From contig JAJBTG010000109.1 of assembly GCA_020860985.1 (NCBI GenBank), positions 1 to 7,661 on the forward strand: a stretch of 7,661 nt of DNA, read 5' to 3'. Source of the DNA: Oscillospiraceae bacterium. GTDB lineage: Bacteria > Bacillota > Clostridia > UBA1381. Position 1 is the first letter of the stretch, and each line of letters begins with the position of its first letter. The notes beneath the pieces are model-generated. The model was not told the origin of the DNA. It saw only the letters and a list, made by a program, of their open reading frames with translations, and made no database searches. This document shows, piece by piece, positions 1 to 6,841 of this stretch. A program made the position numbers and the translations under genes.

Positions 1-171
1 TGCCAGCTGTGCTTCAACGGATTCCTGACGCTTTTCAAGAGTATCAATTTTTGACTTCATATCGGTCATTTCCGATTTTAAGCCGGTTATGTCTGTTCTC
101 ATATCAGACATTTCCGATTTCACACCTGTTATCTCAGATATAATTAAATCTATTTTTTCATCAGTTGTCAT
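1..171 (-). CDS. Coiled-coil protein of unknown function, N-terminal part (runs off the window)
   Basis: The first 57 codons read MTTDEKIDLIISEITG and onward with no stop; the gene continues past base 1, so its length and C-terminus are unknown. The ATG (complement of 169-171) has an AAGGAG ribosome binding site (complement of 180-185) at 8 nt spacing, which fixes the start. From residue 12 the chain falls into three 14-residue units, each two heptads: SEITGVKSEMSDMR, TDITGLKSEMTDMK, then the more diverged SKIDTLEKRQESVE. Ile, Leu, Val and Met sit at heptad core positions, as expected for a long alpha-helical coiled coil. There is no signal peptide or membrane segment in the visible part, so it is probably cytoplasmic. 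I do not recognise the family; such proteins are frequent, unnamed and short in Clostridia. It is divergent from the esterase gene and has its own promoter. Existence of the gene is well supported, function is not. Confidence 0.82.
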   Translation of the reverse strand, partial: MTTDEKIDLIISEITGVKSEMSDMRTDITGLKSEMTDMKSKIDTLEKRQESVEAQLA

Positions 172-233
172 ATTATGCACTCCTTAATTTTTAAACAGTG
201 GTTCATTTCATACCGTGAAATTATTCAATAATT

Positions 234-262
234 ATTATAACACATCCACACAATTATTGCAA
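234..262 (-). promoter_or_regulatory. Sigma-A type promoter for the coiled-coil gene
   Basis: On the minus strand, TTGCAA (complement of 257-262) is followed after 17 nt by a perfect TATAAT (complement of 234-239). Transcription would start near 227, giving a leader of roughly 55 nt to the ATG at 171. The -10 box and spacing are optimal; the -35 box matches 4 of 6 consensus bases. Confidence 0.7.
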
Positions 263-355
263 GATTTAAAGTTTTATTTTGCGTAAATTAATTACGGTTA
301 AGATAGAGGTATACAAAAACCTGACTTTTTAATAAATTTACCGCACCAAATTGTA

Positions 356-384
356 TTGAAAAAAACGGCTGAATGAGATATAAT
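356..384 (+). promoter_or_regulatory. Sigma-A type promoter for the secreted esterase gene
   Basis: TTGAAA (356-361), a 17-nt spacer, and TATAAT (379-384). The -10 box is perfect and the -35 box matches 4 of 6 bases. The start of transcription would fall near 391, about 95 nt before the chosen ATG at 486. This supports the ATG at 486 with a moderately long leader. The esterase and fucosidase genes could share this promoter if the terminator between them is leaky. Confidence 0.72.
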
Positions 385-390
385 GGAATT

Positions 391-485
391 ATTAATTAAA
401 TGCAACGGCAATCGTCTATATTGTTTTGACCGTGAAAATGATGTGGGCGAGGTTCAAATCCACGGGAAGAAAGGTTAATGGTATA
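391..485 (+). promoter_or_regulatory. 5' leader of the esterase gene, with competing hairpin options
   Basis: This is the predicted untranslated leader between the promoter and the ATG. It can form CCGTG (430-434) paired with CACGG (461-465), and alternatively GTGG paired with CCAC around a 13-nt loop. The two pairings share bases and exclude each other. A GGTTCAAATCC string inside fits the consensus of a tRNA T-arm. The ribosome binding site is AGAAAGG (468-474), 11 nt before the ATG, and the hairpin's 3' side lies directly in front of it. I cannot match this to a known riboswitch class; the regulatory role is speculative. Confidence 0.3.
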
Positions 486-3400
486 ATGAAAAAATTTATT
501 GCTGCCGCGGCAATTATTTGCTGCGGATTTATGACTACGGCTTATGCGGAGGGGGTTGAGGTGACGAAGTTTACACACCAAAACGTGGTCGGCTCACAGA
601 CCTGCTACAGCGGGAGCGACTTGGACGAAACGACTGTAACGGAGCTGCCGGACGTGATAATGGGTATGAGGATAAACAATCCCGTAATCCGCGCTTACCT
701 TACGGCGGACGAAACGCAGAGCGTCACGGTTAAGGCGGAGCAGTACAACAAATTCGGAAAGCTTTTAAAAACCGATGAGAACACAATCTCTGTCGGAACC
801 GATGAAACCGCGTTTGAATTTAACCGCGTAAGGAACGCGGAAAGCGTTAAGCTCTACGCCGACGGCGAGTATATCGGCGGCGTAAACGACTCGCTTACAT
901 ACGAAAACGGCGTAAGCCTCACCGAGGCGCCGTCGGATTATCAGATTTACCAGCGTGACGAGAACAACCAAGCCATTATCACTCTTGCGGGATGGGTTGA
1001 TAATAGCGGCGACAGCATAAGAATAGATTCGGCCAGCTTAAGCGTCATATTTGACAGCGACACGCAAGACGCTGTTATAATCATCGCGGACTATAACGAT
1101 GACGCGACATTAAAGGGAGTTACAATTACTCCGCAAAACGGCTCCGTTACCACGGTAACATCCGATGAGGCATACGAAAATATAAAGGTAATGGTGTGGG
1201 ACGGCATGGACACGATGGAGCCGATTTATCCGTCCGCATCGAACTTCGTTACGGTGACCGCCGAGAATATCGAAACTGCGGAGATAACGGCGCAGACCGT
1301 AAACACCTACGGGGATTTCAGCGCGGCGCTTACGCTTGACGCGGGTATGTACGATATTTCACTTAAAGCGAACGGCGGCGTTACGGAATTTAAAAATGTC
1401 GGCGTAGGCGATATATGGGTTGCCGCGGGACAATCGAATATGACGGATATGGGCGCGATTACCGACGGCTTCGTACCCGACACCGACGACCCGATAACCG
1501 ATAATATGCACATCATATACGCCGAGGACACCACTTGGCAGCAAATGAGCCATCCGGCGGGCGAGGGACATTTCTTTAAGACGGGCACCCGCACATCGCC
1601 GGTAACGTCATTCGCGCGTATTATATCCGAGGAGGAGGGCGTACCGGTGGGTATCGTTCAATCCTCGGTCGGCGGAACATACATATACCAGTGGGCGGAG
1701 GGCATAAACACCTCAGACTCAACCAACGGGTATTTGATAAACGCAATGAAAGCGTGCTTTGACAATATGCCTTCGACCGATATTAAGGGTATACTCTGGT
1801 ACCAGGGCTGCAACGACACAATGAACGAAAGCTACGCCTATGATTATGAAAGACTTCAGGGCGAAATATTCTCGCAGTTCCGCGAATTCTTCGGAGAGGA
1901 CACGCCTATAATCACTACGCAGATTAATGACGCGAAGCAGGACAGCACCTCATCGCTCGGCTATTATGACGCATGGAGCTATGTAAAGGATATACAGCGT
2001 CAAAACGCGGAGCTGTACGACAATGTATATGTTGTAGGAACGGGTGCGCTCGATTTGGGCGACACTATCCACAACAGCGCAAAATCGAATTTGACCGTGG
2101 GTGACGAATGGGCGCGTGTCGCGCTGAACCGCGTCTACGGCAAAACAGACGTTACATATCTGCACCCGACAATTGACACTGTTGACATTACAGACGAGCA
2201 TACATTGACACTTACGTTTAAAAATGTCGGCGCTGACGGATTGTACCTGAGAGAGGACACAAAGCGGCTCGGAATAACAAACGGCGAGGTCGATATTCCT
2301 CTTGGTGATTTGACCGAGGAATTTACGGTGCGAATGGGCGGAAATGTCAATATGACCTCAAGCAATACCGGCAAGGGCACAACGCTCACCGTGACGGACG
2401 CGGAGCTTCAAGAGGACGGCAAAACCGTTATACTCACTATCGAGGAGGAAATGGCGGGCACAATAGCCGTTGACTGCTGCTACGGCAAATACTTTGTTCC
2501 TACGCTTACGGATAAGGCTACGGGCTGGTCGGTTTTGGCGTTCTATAACGTGATTGCCGATTGGGGTGACGCGGCGGTCGAGGTAACGGCACCCGTAACA
2601 TTTACGGCAGAGGACACCGCGCTTATATCCGAGGGCGCGATTACTACGGACGGCTTCTCAACGCTAAGCGCCAATATAGCGGCGAACACGGCAAGCAGTG
2701 AGTATATGTACCTTAACACATATTCGAGCGGAAACGCGTACCCGCTTATGAAATTCGATTTAACGGGCATTGACACATCGGCGATACAGTCGGCGACGCT
2801 TCAAATATACACGAACGAAATCAACAAGGACAGAAACGGCGATATAACCATATCGGCTATAGGCACGGATTGGACGAATGAGAGTACATATTCCGATTAT
2901 GCGACAATATCGTCTGGCGCAACAACGATAAAGACATACGAGGGAGTGAACACCTCAGCAGTGTTCCCGACGAACAATTACTCTTCCATTGACGTGACGG
3001 ATTATATCAAATCGCTTGAAAGCCCCGAAAAGGTCGCGTTCAGTGCAGCGGCAACACAGGTAGCGGTAGCGCTTATGTCGGGTGTTGATTCCGACAACCC
3101 GCCGCAGCTTGTTATACAGTACGGCAAAAATGTGTCGCTTGCATACACCTCCGACGGTTCTCCGGTAAGCGGCATAAAGGTTACAATATCGGGAACCGGT
3201 GCGACGCAGTATAACGCGGCAACATTTGAAACCGATGAAAACGGCGTTGTAAACGCGGTTTTGACGGAGGGTACATATAAGGCGGTCACAACTATTGGAG
3301 AGTATCTCGCGACGGAAAACAGATTTACTGTTTCGGACGATGATGTATCTCAAAACTATACCCTTACAAAGAACACTCAAATTCCCGCGAGCATAACGCT

Positions 3401-4913
3401 TAGCGGTGGCGCGGAAACCGCGGCGGCGGGAGTTACAACGGAGGCATTTACCGCTGTTCTTTATGACACCGAGGGCGAAATAATACCCGACGGAGCCGTA
3501 TGGTCGTGGGAGTGCGACAACGGAGTGACAGTCGAGGACGGCAAGGTTACAATCCCCTCTGACGCGGAGGAGGACGATGTAATAACCCTTACCGTAACGG
3601 CGACCTTTAACAGTGTAACGGTCAGCGCAACGGCTGAAATTACCGTTATCGGCATCACCGGTTACGGATTCGGCAGCGAGTACGTTCTTGTTAAGGACTT
3701 TACCACCTCAAATATGAGCGGCGTTGCCGTTGGAAACAGCGGCATAAAGGCGAGCTCAACCGGCGACAATTATAACTGCCTTATCATCCGCAACAGCACA
3801 AGTGCAGACAGCGGCTACTGGCCGTATACATCAAGCTTTAAGGCGGACGACGACGCATATTACCTATTCGCGGGCGCCGGCGGAAACAACAGCAGCGAGG
3901 TTATAACCCTAACCTTGCCGAGCGCAATCAAAGCGGGAAAAACCATCACGATAAAAATAGCGAAGCCCAAGGCAACTCAAAAGGCGGGTACCGACAGAAC
4001 GTCCTCCAACAACGCGCTTACCGTTGTTATCGGCTCCGAAACGCTTGATTTGCAAAGCGACTTTGAGTTTGACGAATGGCAGACCTTGGATATAATAAGC
4101 GAAAGTGACGTAAGCGAAATAACGCTTAATCTCGGCGCATGGTGCGCGGTGGCGATTGAGAGCATTTCAATAGACGGCGGCGAAATCCCTGTGGCAACGA
4201 CCGACCCGAACGCTACTCCCACTCCGGAGCCGATTAAGGTAATGCCGTTGGGCGATTCGATAACAGCCGGCTACACAACAGCGGGCGGATACAGAAATCA
4301 GCTTTGCTCGCTGCTTGTAGAAAACGAGCTGTCCGCTTATGTTGATTTTGTCGGTTCAGAGAGCAGCGGAACAGGCTATGACACAAATAATGAGGGACAT
4401 TCCGGCTGGGCAATCGCGGCAATCTCCGCGTCGGACGATATAGAGGGCAGCGGAAGAAAGGGTCTTACAACAAATATTGACAGTTGGATGACGACCTACA
4501 CGCCCGATATAGTTATGCTCCAAATCGGCACAAACGATGTTCTAAGTCAATACGACCTCACAAACGCGCCTACAAGACTTGAAACGCTTGTAGATAAGGT
4601 TTTGGCAAAGCTGCCCGAGGACGGAAAAATGTATATCGCAACCATTCCGTATATAGATGTGACGTCTAAATATAATAATACCGGCATATCAACGCAAACA
4701 GAGATGGACGAAATTATCGACACCTATAATGCGGCGGTAGAAACACTTGCTACGTCAAAAGAATTGACGCTCGTAGATGTAAACAACTGGCTGACACTCT
4801 CGGATTTAACCGACGGCGTTCACCCGACGGCGGACGGCTACGCTAAAATGGGAAACAACTGGTATGAAATATTGGAAAGTGAAATCACATCAAGAATAGG
4901 CACAACAGAATAA
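486..4913 (+). CDS. Secreted multidomain carbohydrate esterase: SASA/CE6-like domain, DNRLRE-like and Ig-like modules, C-terminal CE3-like SGNH esterase
   Basis: A 1475-residue exported enzyme expected to remove O-acetyl groups from glycans outside the cell. Start: the ATG at 486 follows AGAAAGG and begins a signal peptide MKKFIAAAAIICCGF...AYA, with cleavage after residue 21; the frame is open upstream to a TTG at 426, but that would spoil the signal peptide. Domains: two beta-rich modules at about 40-250; a sialate O-acetylesterase/CE6-like SGNH domain at about 305-550 with GQSNM (Ser317), SSVGG (393-397), WYQG (438-441) and D-T-I-H (Asp526, His529), followed by its beta domain to about 690; a DNRLRE/CBM96-like module at about 700-880; a carboxypeptidase-regulatory-like module (880-960); an Ig-like module (963-1057); a beta-sandwich, CBM-like module (1058-1235); a TDPNATPTPEP linker; and a CE3-like SGNH esterase (1251-1475) with GDSITAG (Ser1258), GHSGW (1304-1308), IGTND (Asn1350) and DGVHPTADGY (Asp1443, His1446). 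There is no LPXTG, dockerin or SLH segment, so the protein is probably released or held by its binding modules. Both catalytic assignments are solid at superfamily level; substrates are inferred. Confidence 0.9.
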   Translation: MKKFIAAAAIICCGFMTTAYAEGVEVTKFTHQNVVGSQTCYSGSDLDETTVTELPDVIMGMRINNPVIRAYLTADETQSVTVKAEQYNKFGKLLKTDENTISVGTDETAFEFNRVRNAESVKLYADGEYIGGVNDSLTYENGVSLTEAPSDYQIYQRDENNQAIITLAGWVDNSGDSIRIDSASLSVIFDSDTQDAVIIIADYNDDATLKGVTITPQNGSVTTVTSDEAYENIKVMVWDGMDTMEPIYPSASNFVTVTAENIETAEITAQTVNTYGDFSAALTLDAGMYDISLKANGGVTEFKNVGVGDIWVAAGQSNMTDMGAITDGFVPDTDDPITDNMHIIYAEDTTWQQMSHPAGEGHFFKTGTRTSPVTSFARIISEEEGVPVGIVQSSVGGTYIYQWAEGINTSDSTNGYLINAMKACFDNMPSTDIKGILWYQGCNDTMNESYAYDYERLQGEIFSQFREFFGEDTPIITTQINDAKQDSTSSLGYYDAWSYVKDIQRQNAELYDNVYVVGTGALDLGDTIHNSAKSNLTVGDEWARVALNRVYGKTDVTYLHPTIDTVDITDEHTLTLTFKNVGADGLYLREDTKRLGITNGEVDIPLGDLTEEFTVRMGGNVNMTSSNTGKGTTLTVTDAELQEDGKTVILTIEEEMAGTIAVDCCYGKYFVPTLTDKATGWSVLAFYNVIADWGDAAVEVTAPVTFTAEDTALISEGAITTDGFSTLSANIAANTASSEYMYLNTYSSGNAYPLMKFDLTGIDTSAIQSATLQIYTNEINKDRNGDITISAIGTDWTNESTYSDYATISSGATTIKTYEGVNTSAVFPTNNYSSIDVTDYIKSLESPEKVAFSAAATQVAVALMSGVDSDNPPQLVIQYGKNVSLAYTSDGSPVSGIKVTISGTGATQYNAATFETDENGVVNAVLTEGTYKAVTTIGEYLATENRFTVSDDDVSQNYTLTKNTQIPASITLSGGAETAAAGVTTEAFTAVLYDTEGEIIPDGAVWSWECDNGVTVEDGKVTIPSDAEEDDVITLTVTATFNSVTVSATAEITVIGITGYGFGSEYVLVKDFTTSNMSGVAVGNSGIKASSTGDNYNCLIIRNSTSADSGYWPYTSSFKADDDAYYLFAGAGGNNSSEVITLTLPSAIKAGKTITIKIAKPKATQKAGTDRTSSNNALTVVIGSETLDLQSDFEFDEWQTLDIISESDVSEITLNLGAWCAVAIESISIDGGEIPVATTDPNATPTPEPIKVMPLGDSITAGYTTAGGYRNQLCSLLVENELSAYVDFVGSESSGTGYDTNNEGHSGWAIAAISASDDIEGSGRKGLTTNIDSWMTTYTPDIVMLQIGTNDVLSQYDLTNAPTRLETLVDKVLAKLPEDGKMYIATIPYIDVTSKYNNTGISTQTEMDEIIDTYNAAVETLATSKELTLVDVNNWLTLSDLTDGVHPTADGYAKMGNNWYEILESEITSRIGTTE

Positions 4914-4924
4914 GTGAAAACCGC

Positions 4925-4955
4925 AAAAAACGGCGTTGCAAAGCGCCGTTTTTTT
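4925..4955 (+). terminator. Intrinsic terminator between the esterase and fucosidase genes
   Basis: A hairpin with stem CGGCG(TT)/(AG)CGCCG closed by a GCAA tetraloop (4938-4941), preceded by six A and followed by seven T (4949-4955). It begins 11 nt after the esterase stop and ends 17 nt before the fucosidase ATG. The A-rich 5' side lets it work on the opposite strand as well. Because no clear promoter is seen between it and the fucosidase start, it may serve as a partial terminator that lowers fucosidase expression relative to the esterase. Confidence 0.85.
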
Positions 4956-4972
4956 GCTGAAAGGAGCAAGCT

Positions 4973-6445
4973 ATGAATAAAGAGGAATATTTAAATCATA
5001 TCGATGAGGTAATCGCGCGCGGCAAGTTCAAGGACACATGGGAGTCGCTGTCGCAGTACACGGTTCCGCAATGGTACAGAAACGCCAAATTCGGTATATT
5101 CATTCACTGGGGCGTATACAGCGTACCGGCGTTCGGCAGTGAGTGGTATTCGAGAAATATGTATATACAAGGCTCAAAGGAGTTTGAGCATCACATTAAA
5201 ACCTACGGCGCGCACAAGGATTTCGGGTACAAGGATTTTATACCGATGTTCAAGGCGGAAAAATTCGATCCCGATGAGTGGGCGGAGCTTTTCAAAAACG
5301 CGGGCGCGGAATATGTCGTTCCCGTCGCGGAGCATCACGACGGGTTCCAGATGTACAAAAGCGATATTTCGCATTGGAACGCGTATGAAATGGGACCGCG
5401 CCGCGACACGTTGGGCGGGCTTAGCGAGAGCGTGAGTAAGCGCGGTATGATAAACGGCGTATCCTCCCACAGAATCGAGCATTGGTTCTTTATGGGACAC
5501 GGCAAGGACTTTGAGAGTGACGTAACGGATAATGAAAAGGAGGGCGATTTCTATTATCCCGCAATGCCGGAGCCTGACCATTTTGACCTGTTTTCAACGC
5601 CGTATCCGTCGAAGGAATTTATGGAGGATTGGCTTGTACGCTGCTGTGAGCTTGTCGATAATTACAACCCGAAGATTATTTATTTTGATTGGTGGATTCA
5701 GCATGATGCGGCAAAGCCGTACTTAAAAAAATTCGCGGCGTATTACTACAACCGCGCGGTTGAGCGCGGCACAGAGGCGGTTATTAATTACAAGCACGAC
5801 GCGTTCATGTTCGGTACGGCGGTGCCGGACGTGGAGCGCGGTCAATTCGCCGATGCAAAGCCGTATATTTGGCAAACGGACACGTCCGTCGCGAGAAATT
5901 CGTGGTGCTATACCGAGAGCAACAGCTATAAAACTCCGAATGAAATTATCAGAACATTAATTGATGTCGTGAGCAAAAACGGCAGAATGTTACTCAATAT
6001 CGGTCCCAAGTCCGACGGCAGCATACCCGCCGAGGACAGGGAAATACTTCTCGCTATAGGCGGTTGGCTCAAGAAAAACGGCGAGGGTATTTACGGCGCA
6101 AACGTCTGGAGATACTCCGAGGAGGGCCCGACAAAGACCGTCGAGGGACAATTCAGCGACGGAGCCGAAACGGTGTATACCGAGCGTGATTTCCGCTTTA
6201 CCGTAAAAGGCGGCAGCGTTTATGTGTTCGCGATGAAATTTCCGGAAAGCGGAGCCGTTACCGTAAAGGCTTTCGCCGACGCGGACGCAAGCAAAAAGCC
6301 CGTGTTTAACGGCATTATTAAAAGCGTTTCCGTGCTCGGCTTTGACTGCGGCGTTACATATACCCGCGACGAAAACGGACTGCATATAAACGCGCCCGAG
6401 GTTAAGAGCGAATATCCAGTTGTGTTTAAAATTACAATGAAATAG
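4973..6445 (+). CDS. Alpha-L-fucosidase, glycoside hydrolase family 29, cytoplasmic
   Basis: A 490-residue retaining alpha-L-fucosidase that should release terminal L-fucose from oligosaccharides. It has no signal peptide, so it probably acts inside the cell on imported fragments. The ATG has AAGGAG (4961-4966) at 6 nt spacing. Family marks in order: FGIFIHWGVYSVP (40-52, with His45 in the fucose pocket), EWYSRNMY (57-64), FDPDEWAELFKNAGAEYVV (98-116), HHDGF (121-125; the Lys usual in front of it is Glu120), the SHRIEHW segment (165-171), YFDWW with the likely nucleophile Asp239, PDVERG (285-290, where Glu288 is a candidate acid/base), WQTDTS (300-305), and GRMLLNIGPKSDGSIP (337-352). Residues from about 375 form the usual C-terminal beta-sandwich. 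Length is normal for the catalytic domain plus beta domain. It follows the esterase on the same strand across 59 nt holding a terminator, which suggests a functional link with graded expression. The family call is firm; the natural linkage (alpha-1,2, 1,3, 1,4 or 1,6) cannot be read from the sequence. Confidence 0.95.
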   Translation: MNKEEYLNHIDEVIARGKFKDTWESLSQYTVPQWYRNAKFGIFIHWGVYSVPAFGSEWYSRNMYIQGSKEFEHHIKTYGAHKDFGYKDFIPMFKAEKFDPDEWAELFKNAGAEYVVPVAEHHDGFQMYKSDISHWNAYEMGPRRDTLGGLSESVSKRGMINGVSSHRIEHWFFMGHGKDFESDVTDNEKEGDFYYPAMPEPDHFDLFSTPYPSKEFMEDWLVRCCELVDNYNPKIIYFDWWIQHDAAKPYLKKFAAYYYNRAVERGTEAVINYKHDAFMFGTAVPDVERGQFADAKPYIWQTDTSVARNSWCYTESNSYKTPNEIIRTLIDVVSKNGRMLLNIGPKSDGSIPAEDREILLAIGGWLKKNGEGIYGANVWRYSEEGPTKTVEGQFSDGAETVYTERDFRFTVKGGSVYVFAMKFPESGAVTVKAFADADASKKPVFNGIIKSVSVLGFDCGVTYTRDENGLHINAPEVKSEYPVVFKITMK

Positions 6446-6453
6446 ATTTAATA

Positions 6454-6479
6454 AAGGTCATACTCCTGAGTATGGCCTT
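6454..6479. terminator. Bidirectional hairpin terminator between the convergent fucosidase and regulator genes
   Basis: An 11-bp stem, AAGGTCATACT against AGTATGGCCTT, with one T-G wobble and the tetraloop CCTG, 8 nt after the fucosidase stop. On the plus strand a weak T-run (CTTTTC) follows; on the minus strand the following sequence is TTTATT. The genes on both sides converge here, so it can end both transcripts. The poor T-tracts make it less certain than the terminator at 4925. Confidence 0.68.
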
Positions 6480-6503
6480 AACTTTTCAGAAAAAAGCATT
6501 ATC

Positions 6504-6758
6504 CTATTCATCAAATACCGTGTTTTCGAGCAAATCATATATGCACACTCCAAGCACTTTCGCCAACAGTATAAGCTCATAATCCGCCACTACCCTCACC
6601 CCCGATTATAAGCGGCTTATCGACTTATGGTTCAGGGGCAAGCCTTTAAGCTGAAGACGCGCCGCAAGCTTTTCCTGTGACAGGTTTGCCCGTTCCCGCA
6701 GTCGGCGTATGTTCTCGCCCGACGCGTTGCACCTACCGTTGTATTTATATATTTTCAC
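6504..6758 (-). pseudogene. XRE-family helix-turn-helix regulator interrupted by an in-frame TAA
   Basis: Read from the GTG at 6758 (complement of 6756-6758), which has an AAAAGGAGG site (complement of 6767-6775) 8 nt upstream, the frame gives MKIYKYNGRCNASGENIRRL, then the helix-turn-helix RERANLSQEKLAARLQL, then KSISRL and a TAA (complement of 6606-6608) after residue 50. The same frame continues without shift as SGVRVVADYELILLAKVLGV and IYDLLENTVFDE, ending at TAG (complement of 6504-6506). Together these make an ordinary regulator of about 84 residues, in which the family pattern is ISRIExGxRxVxDYEL; the stop sits exactly where the conserved Glu belongs, so one GAA to TAA change explains it. 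The 50-residue fragment keeps the helix-turn-helix but loses the C-terminal helices, and is probably inactive. It is divergent from the stalk-NPCBM gene, whose promoter carries an inverted repeat, so its ancestral role was likely local control. A sequencing error is the main alternative. Confidence 0.82.
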
Positions 6759-6778
6759 AATCCACGCCTCCTTTTATC

Positions 6779-6841
6779 CATCTTTGGAATAATATATATT
6801 GACAATACCATATTTGTTGTGATATAATTATCCCAAAGATG
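6779..6841. repeat. Inverted repeat bracketing the promoter, operator-like
   Basis: The left arm CATCTTTGGAATAAT (6779-6793) and the right arm (6827-6841, reverse complement CATCTTTGGGATAAT) match at 14 of 15 positions, separated by 33 nt. The left arm lies just upstream of the -35 box; the right arm overlaps the last two bases of the -10 box and covers the expected transcription start. Arm centres are 48 bp apart. This placement suits a DNA-binding repressor acting at two sites. The right arm also begins a second, smaller inverted repeat, GATGAC (6838-6843) with GTCATC (6855-6860). A role as binding site for the neighbouring XRE regulator is inference. Confidence 0.6.
6799..6828 (+). promoter_or_regulatory. 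Full-consensus sigma-A promoter for the stalk-NPCBM gene
   Basis: TTGACA (6799-6804), 18-nt spacer, TATAAT (6823-6828): both boxes are perfect. Transcription should start near 6835, giving a leader of about 58 nt. So strong a core promoter usually needs a repressor to be controllable, which fits the inverted repeat around it. I could not pick out a convincing promoter for the divergent regulator on the minus strand. Confidence 0.85.

Larger units (their letters stand above)
172..485. other. Divergent intergenic region
   Basis: This 314-nt stretch holds no gene that I can support. It is AT-rich and contains one promoter for each flanking gene (the -35 boxes lie about 94 bp apart, pointing away from each other), the short leader of the coiled-coil gene, and a leader of about 95 nt for the esterase gene. 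Between the promoters there is a small palindrome, CGTAA-N5-TTACG (282-296), a possible but unproven operator. A second AT-only palindrome, AATTATT-C-AATAATT (219-233), lies just downstream of the minus-strand -10 box, where it would overlap the transcription start. Confidence 0.7.

Noticed and set aside
310..340. Possible terminator: AGGT...ACCT followed by five T
   Set aside because: The stem has only four base pairs and lies between two divergent promoters, where no transcript needs to end.
440..470. tRNA gene or tRNA 3' fragment, because GGTTCAAATCC fits the T-arm consensus
   Set aside because: The T-stem has an A-A mismatch, no matching acceptor strand, D-arm or anticodon arm is found upstream, and no CCA end follows. 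Probably chance similarity.
426..485. Extended esterase start at the TTG at 426, adding 20 residues
   Set aside because: The added segment is Arg/Lys-rich and would bury the classical signal peptide that starts at the ATG at 486; a ribosome binding site precedes 486.
2955..3380. Antisense open frame of 141 codons inside the esterase gene
   Set aside because: It lies opposite a strongly supported coding region, is Cys/Arg-rich without a recognisable domain, and has no clear ribosome binding site; it is a by-product of codon use on the other strand.
5174..5581. Antisense open frame of 135 codons inside the fucosidase gene
   Set aside because: It overlaps conserved GH29 motifs on the coding strand and shows no domain of its own.
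5990..6385. Antisense open frame of 131 codons inside the 3' part of the fucosidase gene
   Set aside because: Same reason: opposite a real gene, with no motif or initiation signal.
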